Shown: one piece after another, positions 35,500 to 46,147 of the stretch
How positions within the stretch are numbered: the stretch's first letter is position 1
How the letters are laid out: each line of letters starts with the position of its first letter
NCBI RefSeq assembly: GCF_900520355.1
Contig: NZ_LS999521.1
Location: forward strand, 1,116,001 to 1,180,000
Source of the DNA: Acinetobacter calcoaceticus
Lineage (GTDB): Bacteria; Pseudomonadota; Gammaproteobacteria; Pseudomonadales; Moraxellaceae
Length of the DNA: 64,000 bases
Direction: 5' to 3'
Program-made: the position numbers and the translations under genes
The notes under the pieces: generated by a model
Seen by the model: only the letters and a program-made list of their open reading frames with translations
What the model was told of the DNA's origin: nothing
The model's database searches: none

Positions 35500-36258
35500 T
35501 TAAATCGGATTATTCAATTCAAAATATTCAGATTCAATTGAAAACTGTTTTGAAATTGCTTGGGCTAAACGTTGAACTCCGTAGCGTTCAGTTGCATGGT
35601 GACCACATGCAAAATAGTGAATGCCTAATTCTTTTGCTTCATAGAAAGTCCGTTCACTGACTTCACCTGAAATATAAGCATCGCAATTTTGCAAAGCCGC
35701 TTTAGCAATAAAATCTTGCGCGCCACCCGTACAAAAGCCTACTTTTTGAATACTTTGCTTCTCGGCTGGTAAATGAATTACTTTAAAATCAAAGCTATCT
35801 TGTAATTTTGATTTAAACTCTTCAATAGAAACAGCTTGCTCTAAATATCCAATATTTCCAATTGGATGCTTTTCGGCTAAATCGAGTGGCTCTAAATGGT
35901 GTAAGCCCAATTTTTCTGCAATGGCGACATTGTTACCCAAACTTGGATGTGCATCTAAAGGCAGGTGGTAAGTCACGAGTGAAATATTATTTTGAATGAG
36001 TTTTTTAATGCGGTTGCCTCGCATTCCTGTAATTGGGTACGGTTCGCCTTTCCAAAAATAACCATGATGTACGAGTAATAGATCGGCATTTTGAGCAATC
36101 GCTGCATCAATTGCATCTTCTGACGCAGTAACGGCACAAACGATACGTTTTACTTCAGTTGAACCTTCAATTTGCAGGCCATTTGGTGCGTAATCTTTAA
36201 ATTCTGCTGCTTTTAAGGTTTGGTCGCACCACTGAATAATTTCATGCAAATTCGCCAT
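35500..36258 (-). CDS. NIF3-like dinuclear metal centre protein (YbgI family, GTP cyclohydrolase I type 2-like)
   Basis: 252-residue single-domain NIF3 protein forming hexameric toroids with a two-metal site. Conserved motifs: APNGLQIEG near residue 25, LLVHHGYFWKGE near residue 62 (His ligands), a TYHLPLDAHP segment near residue 95, and the C-terminal GHHATERYGV with His and Glu ligands. Length fits E. coli YbgI (247). Its biochemical activity is unsettled. Divergent from the DegS-like protease gene. Confidence 0.92.
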   Translation of the reverse strand: MANLHEIIQWCDQTLKAAEFKDYAPNGLQIEGSTEVKRIVCAVTASEDAIDAAIAQNADLLLVHHGYFWKGEPYPITGMRGNRIKKLIQNNISLVTYHLPLDAHPSLGNNVAIAEKLGLHHLEPLDLAEKHPIGNIGYLEQAVSIEEFKSKLQDSFDFKVIHLPAEKQSIQKVGFCTGGAQDFIAKAALQNCDAYISGEVSERTFYEAKELGIHYFACGHHATERYGVQRLAQAISKQFSIESEYFELNNPI

Positions 36259-36452
36259 GATATTTCCTGAATTGAGTAGTAAATAATTGCTAAAGCTATA
36301 GAAACATATTTTGTTGTGTAACTAAAGCTAGACAAATCTTTTTTGAGTTTTTTATGTATATCGACATATTTAATTTAAAATGCTTAACTGAAAACTCTTT
36401 TTGTTCAATATATTAATTTAATTAAAAACTTCTTTGCGTAGAGGATATGAAC

Positions 36453-37628
36453 GTGCGCCGCACCTTTACATGGTTACCTTGGGTGTTACTTATTATTGTA
36501 ATTGCCAGTTTTATTGCATGGCAAAAATACCATCAGCCGAAACCAACTGTTGCAGTTGATGGGGTGCAAATGCCTGCTGAGAAAGTTGAACCACTGGTTA
36601 ATACTTCACGAACGGGTGGGGTGGTGTCTTATAGTGCAGCGGTAAAAGTTGCAGCTCCAGCAGTCGTCAATATTTTTACGACCCAGAAAGTTAAACAAAA
36701 TCATCCATTGTTAAGTGATCCAGTATTCCGCGAATTTTTTGGAAATCAGGTTCCTGAACAACAACAGCAAAATGAAAATAGTCTAGGCTCTGGGGTTATT
36801 GTACGTGCTGATGGTTATATTCTTACCAATAATCATGTAATTGCTCAGGCCGACCAAATTGTAGTTGCATTACGTGATGGACGCCGTGCAGAAGCAACTA
36901 TTGTTGGAACAGATCCAGATACGGATTTAGCTGTAATTAAAATCGATTTAGATAAATTACCTGTATTGCCATTTAAGTTGAGTGGGAATGAAGTGGGTGA
37001 TGTTGTCTTGGCGATTGGTAACCCATTTGGAGTAGGGCAAACGGTAACTCAAGGTATTATTTCTGCTACCGAACGCTCCGATTTAGGCATCAATACCTAT
37101 GAAGATTTCATTCAAACAGATGCTGCAATTAACCCAGGTAACTCAGGCGGAGCTTTAATTGATGTCGCTGGTAACCTCATTGGGGTAAACACTGCTATTT
37201 TCTCTCAGTCAGGTGGCTCTTTAGGCATTGGTTTCGCAATTCCAGCTAAAATCTGCCAACAAGTATTAAACTCGATTTTGAAAGATGGTCGCGTTGTACG
37301 TGGATGGTTAGGCATTAGTTTAGTGCCACCTACACAAGAAGATGTATTAGCACCGAAACAACAAATTGGTGTTTTGGTTGCAGATGTCTTGAAAAATGGG
37401 CCAGCAGCTTCAGCCGGTATAAAAGTCGGTGATAAGATTGTTCAGGTAAATAATCAACCAATCACTTCGGCATCTCATTTGATTAATTATGTTGCATTAC
37501 AAGCGCCTAATAGCGAAATTAATGTAATGATTGAGCGAGCTGGGAAGCAAGAAAACTTTGTGGTAACAGTTGGTGAAAGAAAAAACCAAAATAGTCAATC
37601 TCAATTTATACCGTTACCTAAACAATAG
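36453..37628 (+). CDS. DegS/AlgW-like periplasmic serine protease with PDZ domain
   Basis: Inner-membrane-anchored HtrA-family protease that in other bacteria senses misfolded outer-membrane proteins and starts the envelope stress cascade. Start at GTG 36453 is preferred, because GAGG lies eight bases upstream, whereas the ATG at 36447 is only two bases away. Membrane anchor at about 7-25, trypsin-like domain at about 60-270 with the catalytic triad His in LTNNHVI, Asp in DPDTDLAVI and Ser in GNSGGALID, and one PDZ domain at about 280-375. A single PDZ and an anchor favour DegS/AlgW over DegP/DegQ. Confidence 0.9.
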   Translation: MRRTFTWLPWVLLIIVIASFIAWQKYHQPKPTVAVDGVQMPAEKVEPLVNTSRTGGVVSYSAAVKVAAPAVVNIFTTQKVKQNHPLLSDPVFREFFGNQVPEQQQQNENSLGSGVIVRADGYILTNNHVIAQADQIVVALRDGRRAEATIVGTDPDTDLAVIKIDLDKLPVLPFKLSGNEVGDVVLAIGNPFGVGQTVTQGIISATERSDLGINTYEDFIQTDAAINPGNSGGALIDVAGNLIGVNTAIFSQSGGSLGIGFAIPAKICQQVLNSILKDGRVVRGWLGISLVPPTQEDVLAPKQQIGVLVADVLKNGPAASAGIKVGDKIVQVNNQPITSASHLINYVALQAPNSEINVMIERAGKQENFVVTVGERKNQNSQSQFIPLPKQ

Positions 37629-37632
37629 AGAC

Positions 37633-37660
37633 AAAAAAGCCTCGTAATGAGGCTTTTTTA
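37633..37660. terminator. Intrinsic terminator after the protease gene
   Basis: AAAAAAGCCTC and GAGGCTTTTTT pair around a five-base loop; it can serve both convergent genes. Confidence 0.9.
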
Positions 37661-37670
37661 TTGGCTTAAA

Positions 37671-38909
37671 TTAAGAATGTGTAGGGGTTTGATGTTGATG
37701 TTTGAACTCAGTTAAAGCATCAATGCGATATTGAATTAACATTTCACCAATTTCAGCACCCTTAATGTTCTCTGGTAAGTCCTGAACTTTAATAGAGCGA
37801 ACCACTTGCATTGCATCTAACATATATTGAGCTTGAGGATAGGGACGATCTTCTAAGCCTAGTCTTCCTTTAGCATCGCACTCACATGCCTGCACAAAAG
37901 CTTCCACTCTCTCAGGACGACGTAATACATCAAGACGTTGTAATAAACGCCATACAGTTCCTGGTTTTAACGACATAATCTGATGACATTTTAAGTGTTC
38001 TTTACACACCGATAAAGCCAACTGTCGAGTTTGAGTTGGAACCTTTAAACGTTCACATAATTCGGTAACGGGTTTCACTCCGCGTTCTTCATGCATGATA
38101 TGGCGAGGAAGTTCGTTAGCTGGAGTTAATGCTTTACCCAAATCATGTACTAAAACAGCAAACCGAACATCAAGCGAGTAGTTTGATTTACACGCTTGCT
38201 GTAAAGACATGAGGGTATGTATGCCGCAATCTACTTCGGGGTGATATTCTGGACGCTGTGGTACACCAAACAATGCATCAATTTCAGGGAAAAGATGTTT
38301 TAAAGCACCGCAATCCCGTAATGTCTGAAAATAAATATCTGCATGATCTTCTAAAAGAGCGCGTGACGTTTCTTTCCACACACGTTCTGGTGTTAAGGCG
38401 TCAAGTTCACCTGATTCCGCCATCGTTTGCATGAGTTGTAAGGTTTCAGGTGCAATATGAAAGCCATATGAAGAATATCGAGCTGCAAAACGTGCGACAC
38501 GTAAAACACGTAAAGGATCTTCAGCAAAAGCTTCTGAAACATGTCGTAAGGTTTTATTTTCTAAATCAGTCTGACCGCCATAGGGATCATATAATTTGCC
38601 ATCTTGATCCATTGCTATGGCATTGATGGTTAAATCACGACGAATTAAATCTTCTTCTAAACTTACTGTGGTATCAGTAAAAAACTGAAAACCGTGATAG
38701 CCCTTACCGGACTTTCGTTCAGTACGTGCAAGTGCATATTCTTCTTTAGTTTCAGGATGAAGAAACACAGGAAAATCTTTGCCTACAGGTTGAAAACCTT
38801 GGGCGAGCATATGTTCAGGTGTTGCTCCGACCACAACATAATCTTTTTCTTGATAGGGATGCCCAAGTAGAGAATCTCGGACGGCACCGCCTACTAAATA
38901 CACTTGCAT
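37671..38909 (-). CDS. cca: Multifunctional CCA-adding tRNA nucleotidyltransferase
   Basis: Adds or repairs the 3' CCA end of tRNAs. The ATG at 38909 gives 412 residues, exactly the E. coli length, and a GAGG site lies seven bases upstream. The nucleotidyltransferase core has GGAVRDSLLG near residue 7, then an E-K-D triplet where E. coli has D-R-D (Asp21 and Asp23), so the first carboxylate is Glu here, and RRDLTINAIA near 110. An HD domain (VHDLGKAL) follows after residue 230, matching the bifunctional phosphohydrolase/repair form. The Asp-to-Glu change is worth noting but conservative. Confidence 0.94.
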   Translation of the reverse strand: MQVYLVGGAVRDSLLGHPYQEKDYVVVGATPEHMLAQGFQPVGKDFPVFLHPETKEEYALARTERKSGKGYHGFQFFTDTTVSLEEDLIRRDLTINAIAMDQDGKLYDPYGGQTDLENKTLRHVSEAFAEDPLRVLRVARFAARYSSYGFHIAPETLQLMQTMAESGELDALTPERVWKETSRALLEDHADIYFQTLRDCGALKHLFPEIDALFGVPQRPEYHPEVDCGIHTLMSLQQACKSNYSLDVRFAVLVHDLGKALTPANELPRHIMHEERGVKPVTELCERLKVPTQTRQLALSVCKEHLKCHQIMSLKPGTVWRLLQRLDVLRRPERVEAFVQACECDAKGRLGLEDRPYPQAQYMLDAMQVVRSIKVQDLPENIKGAEIGEMLIQYRIDALTEFKHQHQTPTHS

Positions 38910-39000
38910 GAAAAAACCTCTATTCTTCAAGCAATCATGCTACAGAATAGAGGTTTTCTCAAGTCATTAGATAGGCTTTTCGTAAAAAGCTCTTTCTAAA

Positions 39001-41271
39001 TTATTTTTCTAATTGCTGGATTTCAGCAACAGTTAAAGCAGTCATATTGATAAGACGACGAGTTGTTGCTGTCGGTGTCAAAATATGAACAGGTTTTGCT
39101 GCACCAAGCAAAATTGGACCAATAGTAACGTTATTACCAGAAGTTGCTTTTAACAAGTTAAATGAAATATTTGCTGCATCTAGATTTGGCATAATGAGCA
39201 AGTTTGCAGAACCTTTAAAACGCGAACCTGGGAACGCAAATTGACGAATATTTTCGTCTAATGCTGCATCACCATGCATTTCACCTTCAACTTCAAGCTC
39301 AGGAGCTTGCTCAGATAAAATACGGTAAACTTCACGCATTTTTTGAGCGCTTGAATCGGTTTGGTCGCTACCAAAACTTGAATGAGAAAGCAGGGCTACA
39401 CGTGGAGTAATACCAAAGCGACGTACTTCTTCAGCTGCCAAAATAGTCATTTCAGCAAGTTGTTCAGCAGTCGGGTTAGTGTTTACATACGTATCTGCGA
39501 TAAACAAGTTACGATCTTCAAGCATTAATGCATTTAATGTGAAGAAGTTGTTCATGCCTTCTTTAAGGCCAATAACATTGCGTACAAAGTCAAGGTGAAT
39601 GTTATAGCTACTATACGTACCACATAACATACCATCTGCTTTGCCAAACTTAACGAGAAGAGCCGCGATTAAAGTCGAACGGCGACGAGCTTCACGTTGA
39701 GCATATTCAACAGTGATACCTTTGCGTTGCATTGTCTGATGGTAGTCTTTCCAGAACTCTTCATACAATGGATTTTGTTCTTGATCAACAATCTCAATAT
39801 TTACGCCATGTTGTAAACGGAGGCCTAATTTTTTGATATTTGCTTCAATTACAGCAGTACGACCTACTAAAATTGGTTTAGCTAAATCTTCATCAACAGC
39901 AATTTGTACTGCACGTAATACACGTTCGTCTTCACCTTCCGCATATGCAATACGCTTTGGATCAGCTTTTGCTTGAGCAAAAATTGGTTTCATCAAGAAT
40001 GCAGAGTTATATACAAACTCAGACAATTTTTGACGATATACAGCGAAATCTTCGATAGGACGAGTTGCTACACCTGAGTCCATTGCAGCTTTAGCAACCG
40101 CTGGTGCAATTTCTAAAATTAAACGTTGATCAAGTGGGCGTGGAATTAAATAGTCACGACCAAATGAAGCAGATTTTTCACCATATGTTGCTGCATCAGC
40201 TTCAATGTGAGCCATACGCGCAATTGCATGTACACATGCAATTTTCATATCTTCATTAATGGTAGTTGCACCAACGTCAAGTGCACCACGGAAAATGTAT
40301 GGGAAACATAATGCGTTGTTTACTTGGTTTGGATAGTCAGAACGACCAGTTGCCATAATGACGTCAGAGCGTACTTCATGTGCATGTTCAGGTAAAATTT
40401 CTGGATCTGGGTTTGCCAAAGCAAAAATAATAGGGTTCTCAGCCATCTGTTTCACCATTTCTTTGGTGAGAATACCAGCAGCAGAAAGACCCAAGAACAT
40501 ATCAGCGCCAGTCATTACTTCATGAAGCTGAGATGCTGTAATATCTTGAACATAACGTTTTTTAGATTCATCAAGCCCTTCGCGAGAAGTCGTTAATAGA
40601 CCACGAGAATCGGCAACAATAATATTTTCTTTTTTAGCACCAAGCGCACAAAGCAAGTCTAAACATGAAAGTGCTGCTGCACCTGCACCTGAAGCTACGA
40701 TTTTGATTTCATCAATTTTCTTATTTACAAGTTGCAATGCATTGAGCAAAGCTGAACCTACAATAATACTTGTACCATGTTGATCGTCATGGAATACAGG
40801 AATTTTCATGCGTTCACGAAGTTTCTTTTCAATATAGAAACATTCTGGCGCTTTAATGTCTTCGAGGTTGATACCACCGAAAGTTGGCTCAAGAGAGGCA
40901 ACAATATCGACGATTTTATCTGGATCGTTTTCTGCAATTTCGATGTCAAATACGTCAACACCAGCGAACTTCTTGAAGAGAACGCCTTTACCTTCCATTA
41001 CAGGTTTAGAAGCCAATGGGCCAATATTACCTAAACCAAGAACAGCGGTACCGTTAGTGACTACAGCAACCAAGTTTCCGCGTGCTGTATATTTAGCAGC
41101 AGTTGAAGGATCACGTTCAATCTCTAAACATGGCGCAGCAACTCCGGGTGAGTAGGCTAAAGCCAAATCTCGTTGGTTGACAAGTTGCTTACTTGGGGTG
41201 ACGCTGATTTTCCCTGGGTTTGGATATTCATGGTAATTTAAAGCGGCCTGTTTTAAAGATTGATCGTCCAT
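39001..41271 (-). CDS. maeB: NADP-dependent malic enzyme with C-terminal phosphotransacetylase-like domain
   Basis: Oxidatively decarboxylates malate to pyruvate with NADPH formation, feeding gluconeogenesis and lipid synthesis. From the ATG at 41271 it has 756 residues, close to E. coli MaeB (759), and begins [17 protein letters not shown]. Malic-enzyme domain about 1-430 with [20 protein letters not shown] and the nucleotide-binding GAGAAAL segment; PTA-like domain about 430-756, which is regulatory in MaeB. Single gene; nothing suggests an operon. Confidence 0.96.
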   Translation of the reverse strand: MDDQSLKQAALNYHEYPNPGKISVTPSKQLVNQRDLALAYSPGVAAPCLEIERDPSTAAKYTARGNLVAVVTNGTAVLGLGNIGPLASKPVMEGKGVLFKKFAGVDVFDIEIAENDPDKIVDIVASLEPTFGGINLEDIKAPECFYIEKKLRERMKIPVFHDDQHGTSIIVGSALLNALQLVNKKIDEIKIVASGAGAAALSCLDLLCALGAKKENIIVADSRGLLTTSREGLDESKKRYVQDITASQLHEVMTGADMFLGLSAAGILTKEMVKQMAENPIIFALANPDPEILPEHAHEVRSDVIMATGRSDYPNQVNNALCFPYIFRGALDVGATTINEDMKIACVHAIARMAHIEADAATYGEKSASFGRDYLIPRPLDQRLILEIAPAVAKAAMDSGVATRPIEDFAVYRQKLSEFVYNSAFLMKPIFAQAKADPKRIAYAEGEDERVLRAVQIAVDEDLAKPILVGRTAVIEANIKKLGLRLQHGVNIEIVDQEQNPLYEEFWKDYHQTMQRKGITVEYAQREARRRSTLIAALLVKFGKADGMLCGTYSSYNIHLDFVRNVIGLKEGMNNFFTLNALMLEDRNLFIADTYVNTNPTAEQLAEMTILAAEEVRRFGITPRVALLSHSSFGSDQTDSSAQKMREVYRILSEQAPELEVEGEMHGDAALDENIRQFAFPGSRFKGSANLLIMPNLDAANISFNLLKATSGNNVTIGPILLGAAKPVHILTPTATTRRLINMTALTVAEIQQLEK

Positions 41272-41508
41272 CTGAGTCTCTATTTGATACAAAAAAGCAA
41301 ACTAGTCAAATCACTCATTCAGGGGAAGGCAACTCGGTTCTTTTACTATGCTTTAATTTTTATCAATTAAGAGAATAGTAGACGAATTGCCAATAGCCCT
41401 GTAGTGAGCTAAATGCTAAAGAATATAACACTACTTCTTTATTTCTCACAGTCAAAAACGCTCATTTTTGGAAAAAGCAGCATATGTAAAAATCGACCGT
41501 TTGAACAA

Positions 41509-44361
41509 CTAAGAAATATGCGAATTTGTTTGTAGATAAGGAATAATCTGCTCAGCAGGGATAGGGCGACTAAAGAAATAGCCTTGTAAAAAATCACATT
41601 GCTGTTTTTGTAGATAGGCAACTTGTTCCTCTGTTTCTACGCCTTCGGCAACCAGTTTAAGCCCCATACTTTTACCCATTGCAATCATGGCATTTACAAT
41701 CGCTTCTTGTTTGTGATCACCGATTTTAGAAATAAAAGCGCGATCAATTTTTAATACATCAATTGGGTATTCTGTCAGATACGCTAAAGATGAATAGCCT
41801 GTACCAAAGTCATCTAGGGCGATTGAAATATCTCGTTGTTTTATCGCATGTAATAACGTTTTGACGTTATCAGTATTATCTAAGAGAGCCGACTCAGTAA
41901 TTTCAAGTTCGAGATCTGCACCTTGTATATTATATTTCTGCAAAATTTCATCAATATCATTGAGTAATAAGCCTCGATGTATTTGCTGGGCAACAATATT
42001 TACAGAGACTTGAATATTTGCGTAGCCTGCGTTTTTCCATTCTTGTAATTGTTTTCCAACTTTATCTAAAACGACTTTGCCAATATCTGAAATCAGGCTA
42101 CTACGCTCAGCAAAAGGTATAAACATATTAGGCATTACTAATCCTTTTTCGGGATGTTGCCAACGAATTAATGCTTCAAAACCTATAATTAATTGATCTT
42201 GTAGACTAATTTTGGGCTGGTAATAAATGACAAATTCATTATTTTGAATGGCCTTACGTAACTCTTGTTCTAAGTCAGCAGTTTTATATGGATGTTCTGC
42301 TTTATTGCAATAGTAAGAAATGGTATTGCCTCCTAAGCGTTTTGCTTCTGAAAGTGCTTGTTCTGCATGGTTGTTAAGATGATCAATTTGTCGGCCATGC
42401 TCAGGAAAGCATGCAACACCGATAGATGCCGTAATAAAATATTCGTGATTATCAATATAAAAAGGTGCGTTAAGTGCTTGTAAGATATTTTGGCAATATT
42501 GCTCAATATTTGGATGAATTGGAGAAATTTCATAAATAATTGCGAAATCGTCACTATTTAAATAAGCAACCAAAATTGCATTAATATTGATTAAGCGTAA
42601 TCTTTGTGCAAACTGTTTAAGAAGTTCATCACCACTATCATTATTTAAAAACTCATTGAAGGCGCGAAAACGGTCAATGTTTACTCGTATTAATGCTAAG
42701 TTTTTAATGTTATATGAAGGATTTACAAGATATTGATGTAGTTGATTGTAATAGTAAAGGCGATTAGGCAAGTGGGTGAGACTATCGTAATTTTTCAAAT
42801 AAGATAGATGCTGTTCTTGACGTTTTTGCTCAGTGAGATCACGTGCAAATCCAATATAATTAGTAATTTGATTGAACTCATCTTTGACTACATTGATGTG
42901 CAACCACAAATATACACTTTTACCAGAACTAAACTTTTCATCAAATTGGCCCATATATTCTCCAGTTTCGAGGAGCTGCTGGGTAATTGAGGTATGAAAT
43001 TGTTGTTGGAGTTCTTTTTGATTAATTGTAATGCTAAACAATTCTTTATTTAGAAGTTCTGTTTTAGAAAATCCGGTTAATTTTTCATAGTAAGGATTAA
43101 TATCAATATAGTTCAGGTGCTCATCTAAGATAAATATGCCTTCCGCCGCTTGTTCAAGCACAATTGCCGATAGTCGTAAGTGTTCTTGATCTTTTTTCTC
43201 TTGATGTATGTCTCGGGTCATACCAACCATTCGAAGCGCTTTTTGTGTTTTGGAATCTCTCGTAATGACACGACCCACATCCTGAATCCATCGCCATGAA
43301 CCGTCTCGACGTAAAATTCTGAAATTAATATTAAAATGATCTGTAGTTCCTTCCAGATGTTGCTTTAAACGTTCTTCAAAAAGTTTTTTATCACTTGGAT
43401 GTACGCGGTCTAAAATGCTATTGAGATGAATAACGGTCGTCTGTGTTTGCTTTTGTTGATCGAAAAACGTAATTTCTAATTTTTGATTTTCAATATCCCA
43501 GTCCCAAGGCCGAATGCCTGCCGTTTCATGTGCAAAAGCTAAATTGTAGTGATGGTTTTCGAGTTGCTCATTCATTTTGGTGAGATCGTAAGTGCGTTCA
43601 CGTACCTTTTGTTCAAGCAAATGGTTATTAAACTGAAGCTGTGCTTCAATATCTTTAGATTTATTCACTTCTTGTTGAAGCTGTACACATAACTCTTCAG
43701 CCCACTGAGTGTGCTGATCTGAAATTTGAACAAGCTGTTTATTTTTAAATAATAGTTGAGAGATCTTTTGATAGTTACGTTGAGTTGCGTAAGCACAAAA
43801 GACCGTTGCTACAAAAGCAAAGTTGTATGCGAAATAAAAAGGTAGTTGAGTAATAGGTGTGTGTGTGAATTGAGCCATTAATAAGGGCAATGTACTTGGG
43901 ATAAACAGAAAATAAAAATATCGAGGCTGTTGAGTAAGAAAAGTAAGACCAATGATATGAGCTGACGTGATAAACAACGCAATTAAAATATGCGTATCTG
44001 GTACTGAAACTAACTCGGGCGGAAGATAAAAATGAATAATTATAATGTTTATCCCAAGTAAAATACCTGAAATGAAACAAGTACCTTGCAGGATAAGATC
44101 TGTTTTTTTTATAAAATTAGTCGTACGGTAGTGCGGTAAGATGTTTGGAGTAAATAATAAACAAATAAGAGTTAAGACGGTAACGCCGATAGACCAAGTA
44201 AATATTGTTATTGCAGTTGAAAAATAATACGCAAAAATAGCATATGAAATTAGACAGAGTAGTATTAAGCTAATTAAATACCAGCGTATATGTTGAATTG
44301 AAAGTTTTAGCTGCTCAATTTTTATTTGATGCTGTAAATATTCTTCCTGAAGCCCAGACAT
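41509..44361 (-). CDS. PAS-GGDEF-EAL membrane protein, probable c-di-GMP phosphodiesterase
   Basis: 950-residue signalling protein. About six N-terminal membrane helices (to about residue 200) are followed by a coiled coil, two PAS/PAC domains (about 275-520), a GGDEF domain (about 530-690) and an EAL domain (about 695-940). The GGDEF signature is degenerate: where active cyclases have R-x-GGDEF it reads Y-LNSDDF, so cyclase activity is unlikely. The EAL domain looks intact: EALIRWQHP, the loop ITESALL, DDFGTGYSSLAYL and KIDRAFI. Likely a sensory phosphodiesterase, with the GGDEF domain as a GTP-binding regulatory module or inert. Upstream region short; no partner gene. Confidence 0.88.
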   Translation of the reverse strand: MSGLQEEYLQHQIKIEQLKLSIQHIRWYLISLILLCLISYAIFAYYFSTAITIFTWSIGVTVLTLICLLFTPNILPHYRTTNFIKKTDLILQGTCFISGILLGINIIIIHFYLPPELVSVPDTHILIALFITSAHIIGLTFLTQQPRYFYFLFIPSTLPLLMAQFTHTPITQLPFYFAYNFAFVATVFCAYATQRNYQKISQLLFKNKQLVQISDQHTQWAEELCVQLQQEVNKSKDIEAQLQFNNHLLEQKVRERTYDLTKMNEQLENHHYNLAFAHETAGIRPWDWDIENQKLEITFFDQQKQTQTTVIHLNSILDRVHPSDKKLFEERLKQHLEGTTDHFNINFRILRRDGSWRWIQDVGRVITRDSKTQKALRMVGMTRDIHQEKKDQEHLRLSAIVLEQAAEGIFILDEHLNYIDINPYYEKLTGFSKTELLNKELFSITINQKELQQQFHTSITQQLLETGEYMGQFDEKFSSGKSVYLWLHINVVKDEFNQITNYIGFARDLTEQKRQEQHLSYLKNYDSLTHLPNRLYYYNQLHQYLVNPSYNIKNLALIRVNIDRFRAFNEFLNNDSGDELLKQFAQRLRLININAILVAYLNSDDFAIIYEISPIHPNIEQYCQNILQALNAPFYIDNHEYFITASIGVACFPEHGRQIDHLNNHAEQALSEAKRLGGNTISYYCNKAEHPYKTADLEQELRKAIQNNEFVIYYQPKISLQDQLIIGFEALIRWQHPEKGLVMPNMFIPFAERSSLISDIGKVVLDKVGKQLQEWKNAGYANIQVSVNIVAQQIHRGLLLNDIDEILQKYNIQGADLELEITESALLDNTDNVKTLLHAIKQRDISIALDDFGTGYSSLAYLTEYPIDVLKIDRAFISKIGDHKQEAIVNAMIAMGKSMGLKLVAEGVETEEQVAYLQKQQCDFLQGYFFSRPIPAEQIIPYLQTNSHIS

Positions 44362-44495
44362 AAGATTTTTCTATCCTATTTTTTTACATATATACAGAAA
44401 GAATCTGATTTATCAGTAATAAAGAATTTGAAATTTTATTCATACAACAAAAGTAAATTAACTTTAAATAGCGATTTAATCAATGTTCAATGAAC

Positions 44496-45218
44496 TTAGG
44501 TGGATAAAAACCGATAATTTAAAATTGATAAAGCAACGACAGGCGCAGTTTCTGTACGTAAAACACGGTCACCAATACACCAGTTCATAAAACCAGCTTG
44601 ATTCGCTTGAGTAATTTCATTTTCGCTTAAACCGCCTTCTGGTCCAATCAATAAGGCAAGTTCAGGTTGTATACCAGCTAATACATCTTTTTGTTCTTTT
44701 TCTGGGGCTAAAACAAATTTTGAAGCGGGCAGTTGAGTAGAGCTTAGCCATTCACTTAGAGAAATGGGCGCTAACACTTCTGGAACGATGTTAAGACCAC
44801 ATTGTTCACAAGCTGCAATTGCTACAGCTTGCCAATGATCTAATTTTTTTTGATCTCGGTCATACTTTAAGCGCATTTCACAGCGGTCGCTTGTAAGCAA
44901 TTGAATTTGACTTACCCCAAGTTCAGTTGCTTTCTGAATGGCATAATCCATTCGGTCACCTTTACTCATGACCTGACCAAGAATAGCTTTAAATGGAGCG
45001 CTGCGGTTATTGGGGTTAAAATTCTCAATCGTGATAAATGCATTTTTTTTATTAATTTCGGTCAGTGTCGCGAGATATTCACCACCTTGACCATTAAAGA
45101 GAATAGCTTGTTCTTGTAATTGTGCACGTAAAACACGCACCCAATGATGAAATACTGATTCAGTTAGTTGAATTGTTGAACCAACTGTAAGTTCAGTTTC
45201 GATAAAAAAACGATTCAT
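44496..45218 (-). CDS. rsmE: 16S rRNA m3U1498 methyltransferase
   Basis: SPOUT-family SAM-dependent methyltransferase acting on U1498 of 16S rRNA. 240 residues with the PUA-like N-terminus (HHWVRVLRAQ) and the knotted SAM site near the C-terminus (LLIGPEGGLSENE and LRTETAP). It starts 18 bases behind metF, so it probably shares the metF transcript. Its reaction makes S-adenosylhomocysteine, which links it loosely with metF and ahcY. Confidence 0.94.
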   Translation of the reverse strand: MNRFFIETELTVGSTIQLTESVFHHWVRVLRAQLQEQAILFNGQGGEYLATLTEINKKNAFITIENFNPNNRSAPFKAILGQVMSKGDRMDYAIQKATELGVSQIQLLTSDRCEMRLKYDRDQKKLDHWQAVAIAACEQCGLNIVPEVLAPISLSEWLSSTQLPASKFVLAPEKEQKDVLAGIQPELALLIGPEGGLSENEITQANQAGFMNWCIGDRVLRTETAPVVALSILNYRFLST

Positions 45219-45236
45219 TGGGTACGCCTTACAAAA

Positions 45237-46073
45237 TTAATTTAAACCAAGATCAACGACGAGTTGACGAGTTGGTTCGACTTGATTCATTGAATAGAAA
45301 TGTAAGCTTGGTGCACCACCTGTAATCAGGCGTTCACATAGTTTAACAACAACTTCATGACCAAAAGCTTTAATACTCTCACTGTCATCACCATAGGCTT
45401 GTAATTGTTTACGAATCCAGCGAGGAATTTCTGCACCAGTACCATCAGCAAAACGAATTAAGTTGCTGGCATTGGTAATAGGCATGATGCCAGGAGCCAC
45501 CGGAATATAAACTCCAGCTTTTTCTAAGCGCTCCATGAAATAAAAGTATGAGTCTGGATTAAAGAAGAATTGAGTAATTCCTGCATTAGCGCCAGCTTGT
45601 ACTTTTTCAATAAAACGTTGGATATCTGAATCAAGGTTCTCAGCTTGAGGATGCATTTCTGGATAAGCTGCAACTTCAATATGAAAATGATCACCTGAAT
45701 GCTGACGAATGAAGCGTACTAAATCCTGAGCATACGGAAGTTCGCCCAGTCCGACTTGGCCAGAAGGCAAATCACCTCGTAGAGCGACAATACGGTTAAT
45801 GCCTTGCGCTTTATAGAGGTCGAGTAGCTCAGCAATACGCGCTTTATCATCACCAATACAAGAAAGGTGAGGAGCAACTGGTGTACCTTTGCCATTGAAA
45901 TCGTCAATAGCAGCAAGAGTACGTTCACGAGTAGAACCACCAGCACCATAGGTAATCGAGAAGAAATCTGGATTTAAGGGTTGTAATTCTTGATGAACAA
46001 TACGAAGTTTTTCAGCACCGGCATCAGTTTTCGGTGGGAAAAACTCAAAAGAAATGGGTATCCGTTTAGTCAT
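45237..46073 (-). CDS. metF: 5,10-methylenetetrahydrofolate reductase
   Basis: Flavoenzyme that produces 5-methyltetrahydrofolate for homocysteine methylation. The ATG at 46073 with AAGGA upstream gives 278 residues and begins MTKRIPISFEFFPPKTD; the longer frame runs back into the terminator at 46109 and is excluded. Motifs SITYGAGGSTRERT, HLSCIGDD and GANAGITQFFFNPD are characteristic. It lies downstream of ahcY behind a good terminator, so it is either transcribed by read-through or from its own promoter. rsmE follows after 18 bases. Confidence 0.95.
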   Translation of the reverse strand: MTKRIPISFEFFPPKTDAGAEKLRIVHQELQPLNPDFFSITYGAGGSTRERTLAAIDDFNGKGTPVAPHLSCIGDDKARIAELLDLYKAQGINRIVALRGDLPSGQVGLGELPYAQDLVRFIRQHSGDHFHIEVAAYPEMHPQAENLDSDIQRFIEKVQAGANAGITQFFFNPDSYFYFMERLEKAGVYIPVAPGIMPITNASNLIRFADGTGAEIPRWIRKQLQAYGDDSESIKAFGHEVVVKLCERLITGGAPSLHFYSMNQVEPTRQLVVDLGLN

Positions 46074-46108
46074 GTCAAATCCTTGTAAACAGCGAAACAA
46101 TATTTTTA

Positions 46109-46140
46109 GAAAAAAGGGCAGTCGGTTCACCGTCTGCCCT
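46109..46140 (-). terminator. Intrinsic terminator between ahcY and metF
   Basis: On the minus strand GGGCAG-ACGG pairs with CCG-A-CTGCCC around a short loop and is followed by six T. Confidence 0.9.
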
Positions 46141-46147
46141 TAAGTTC

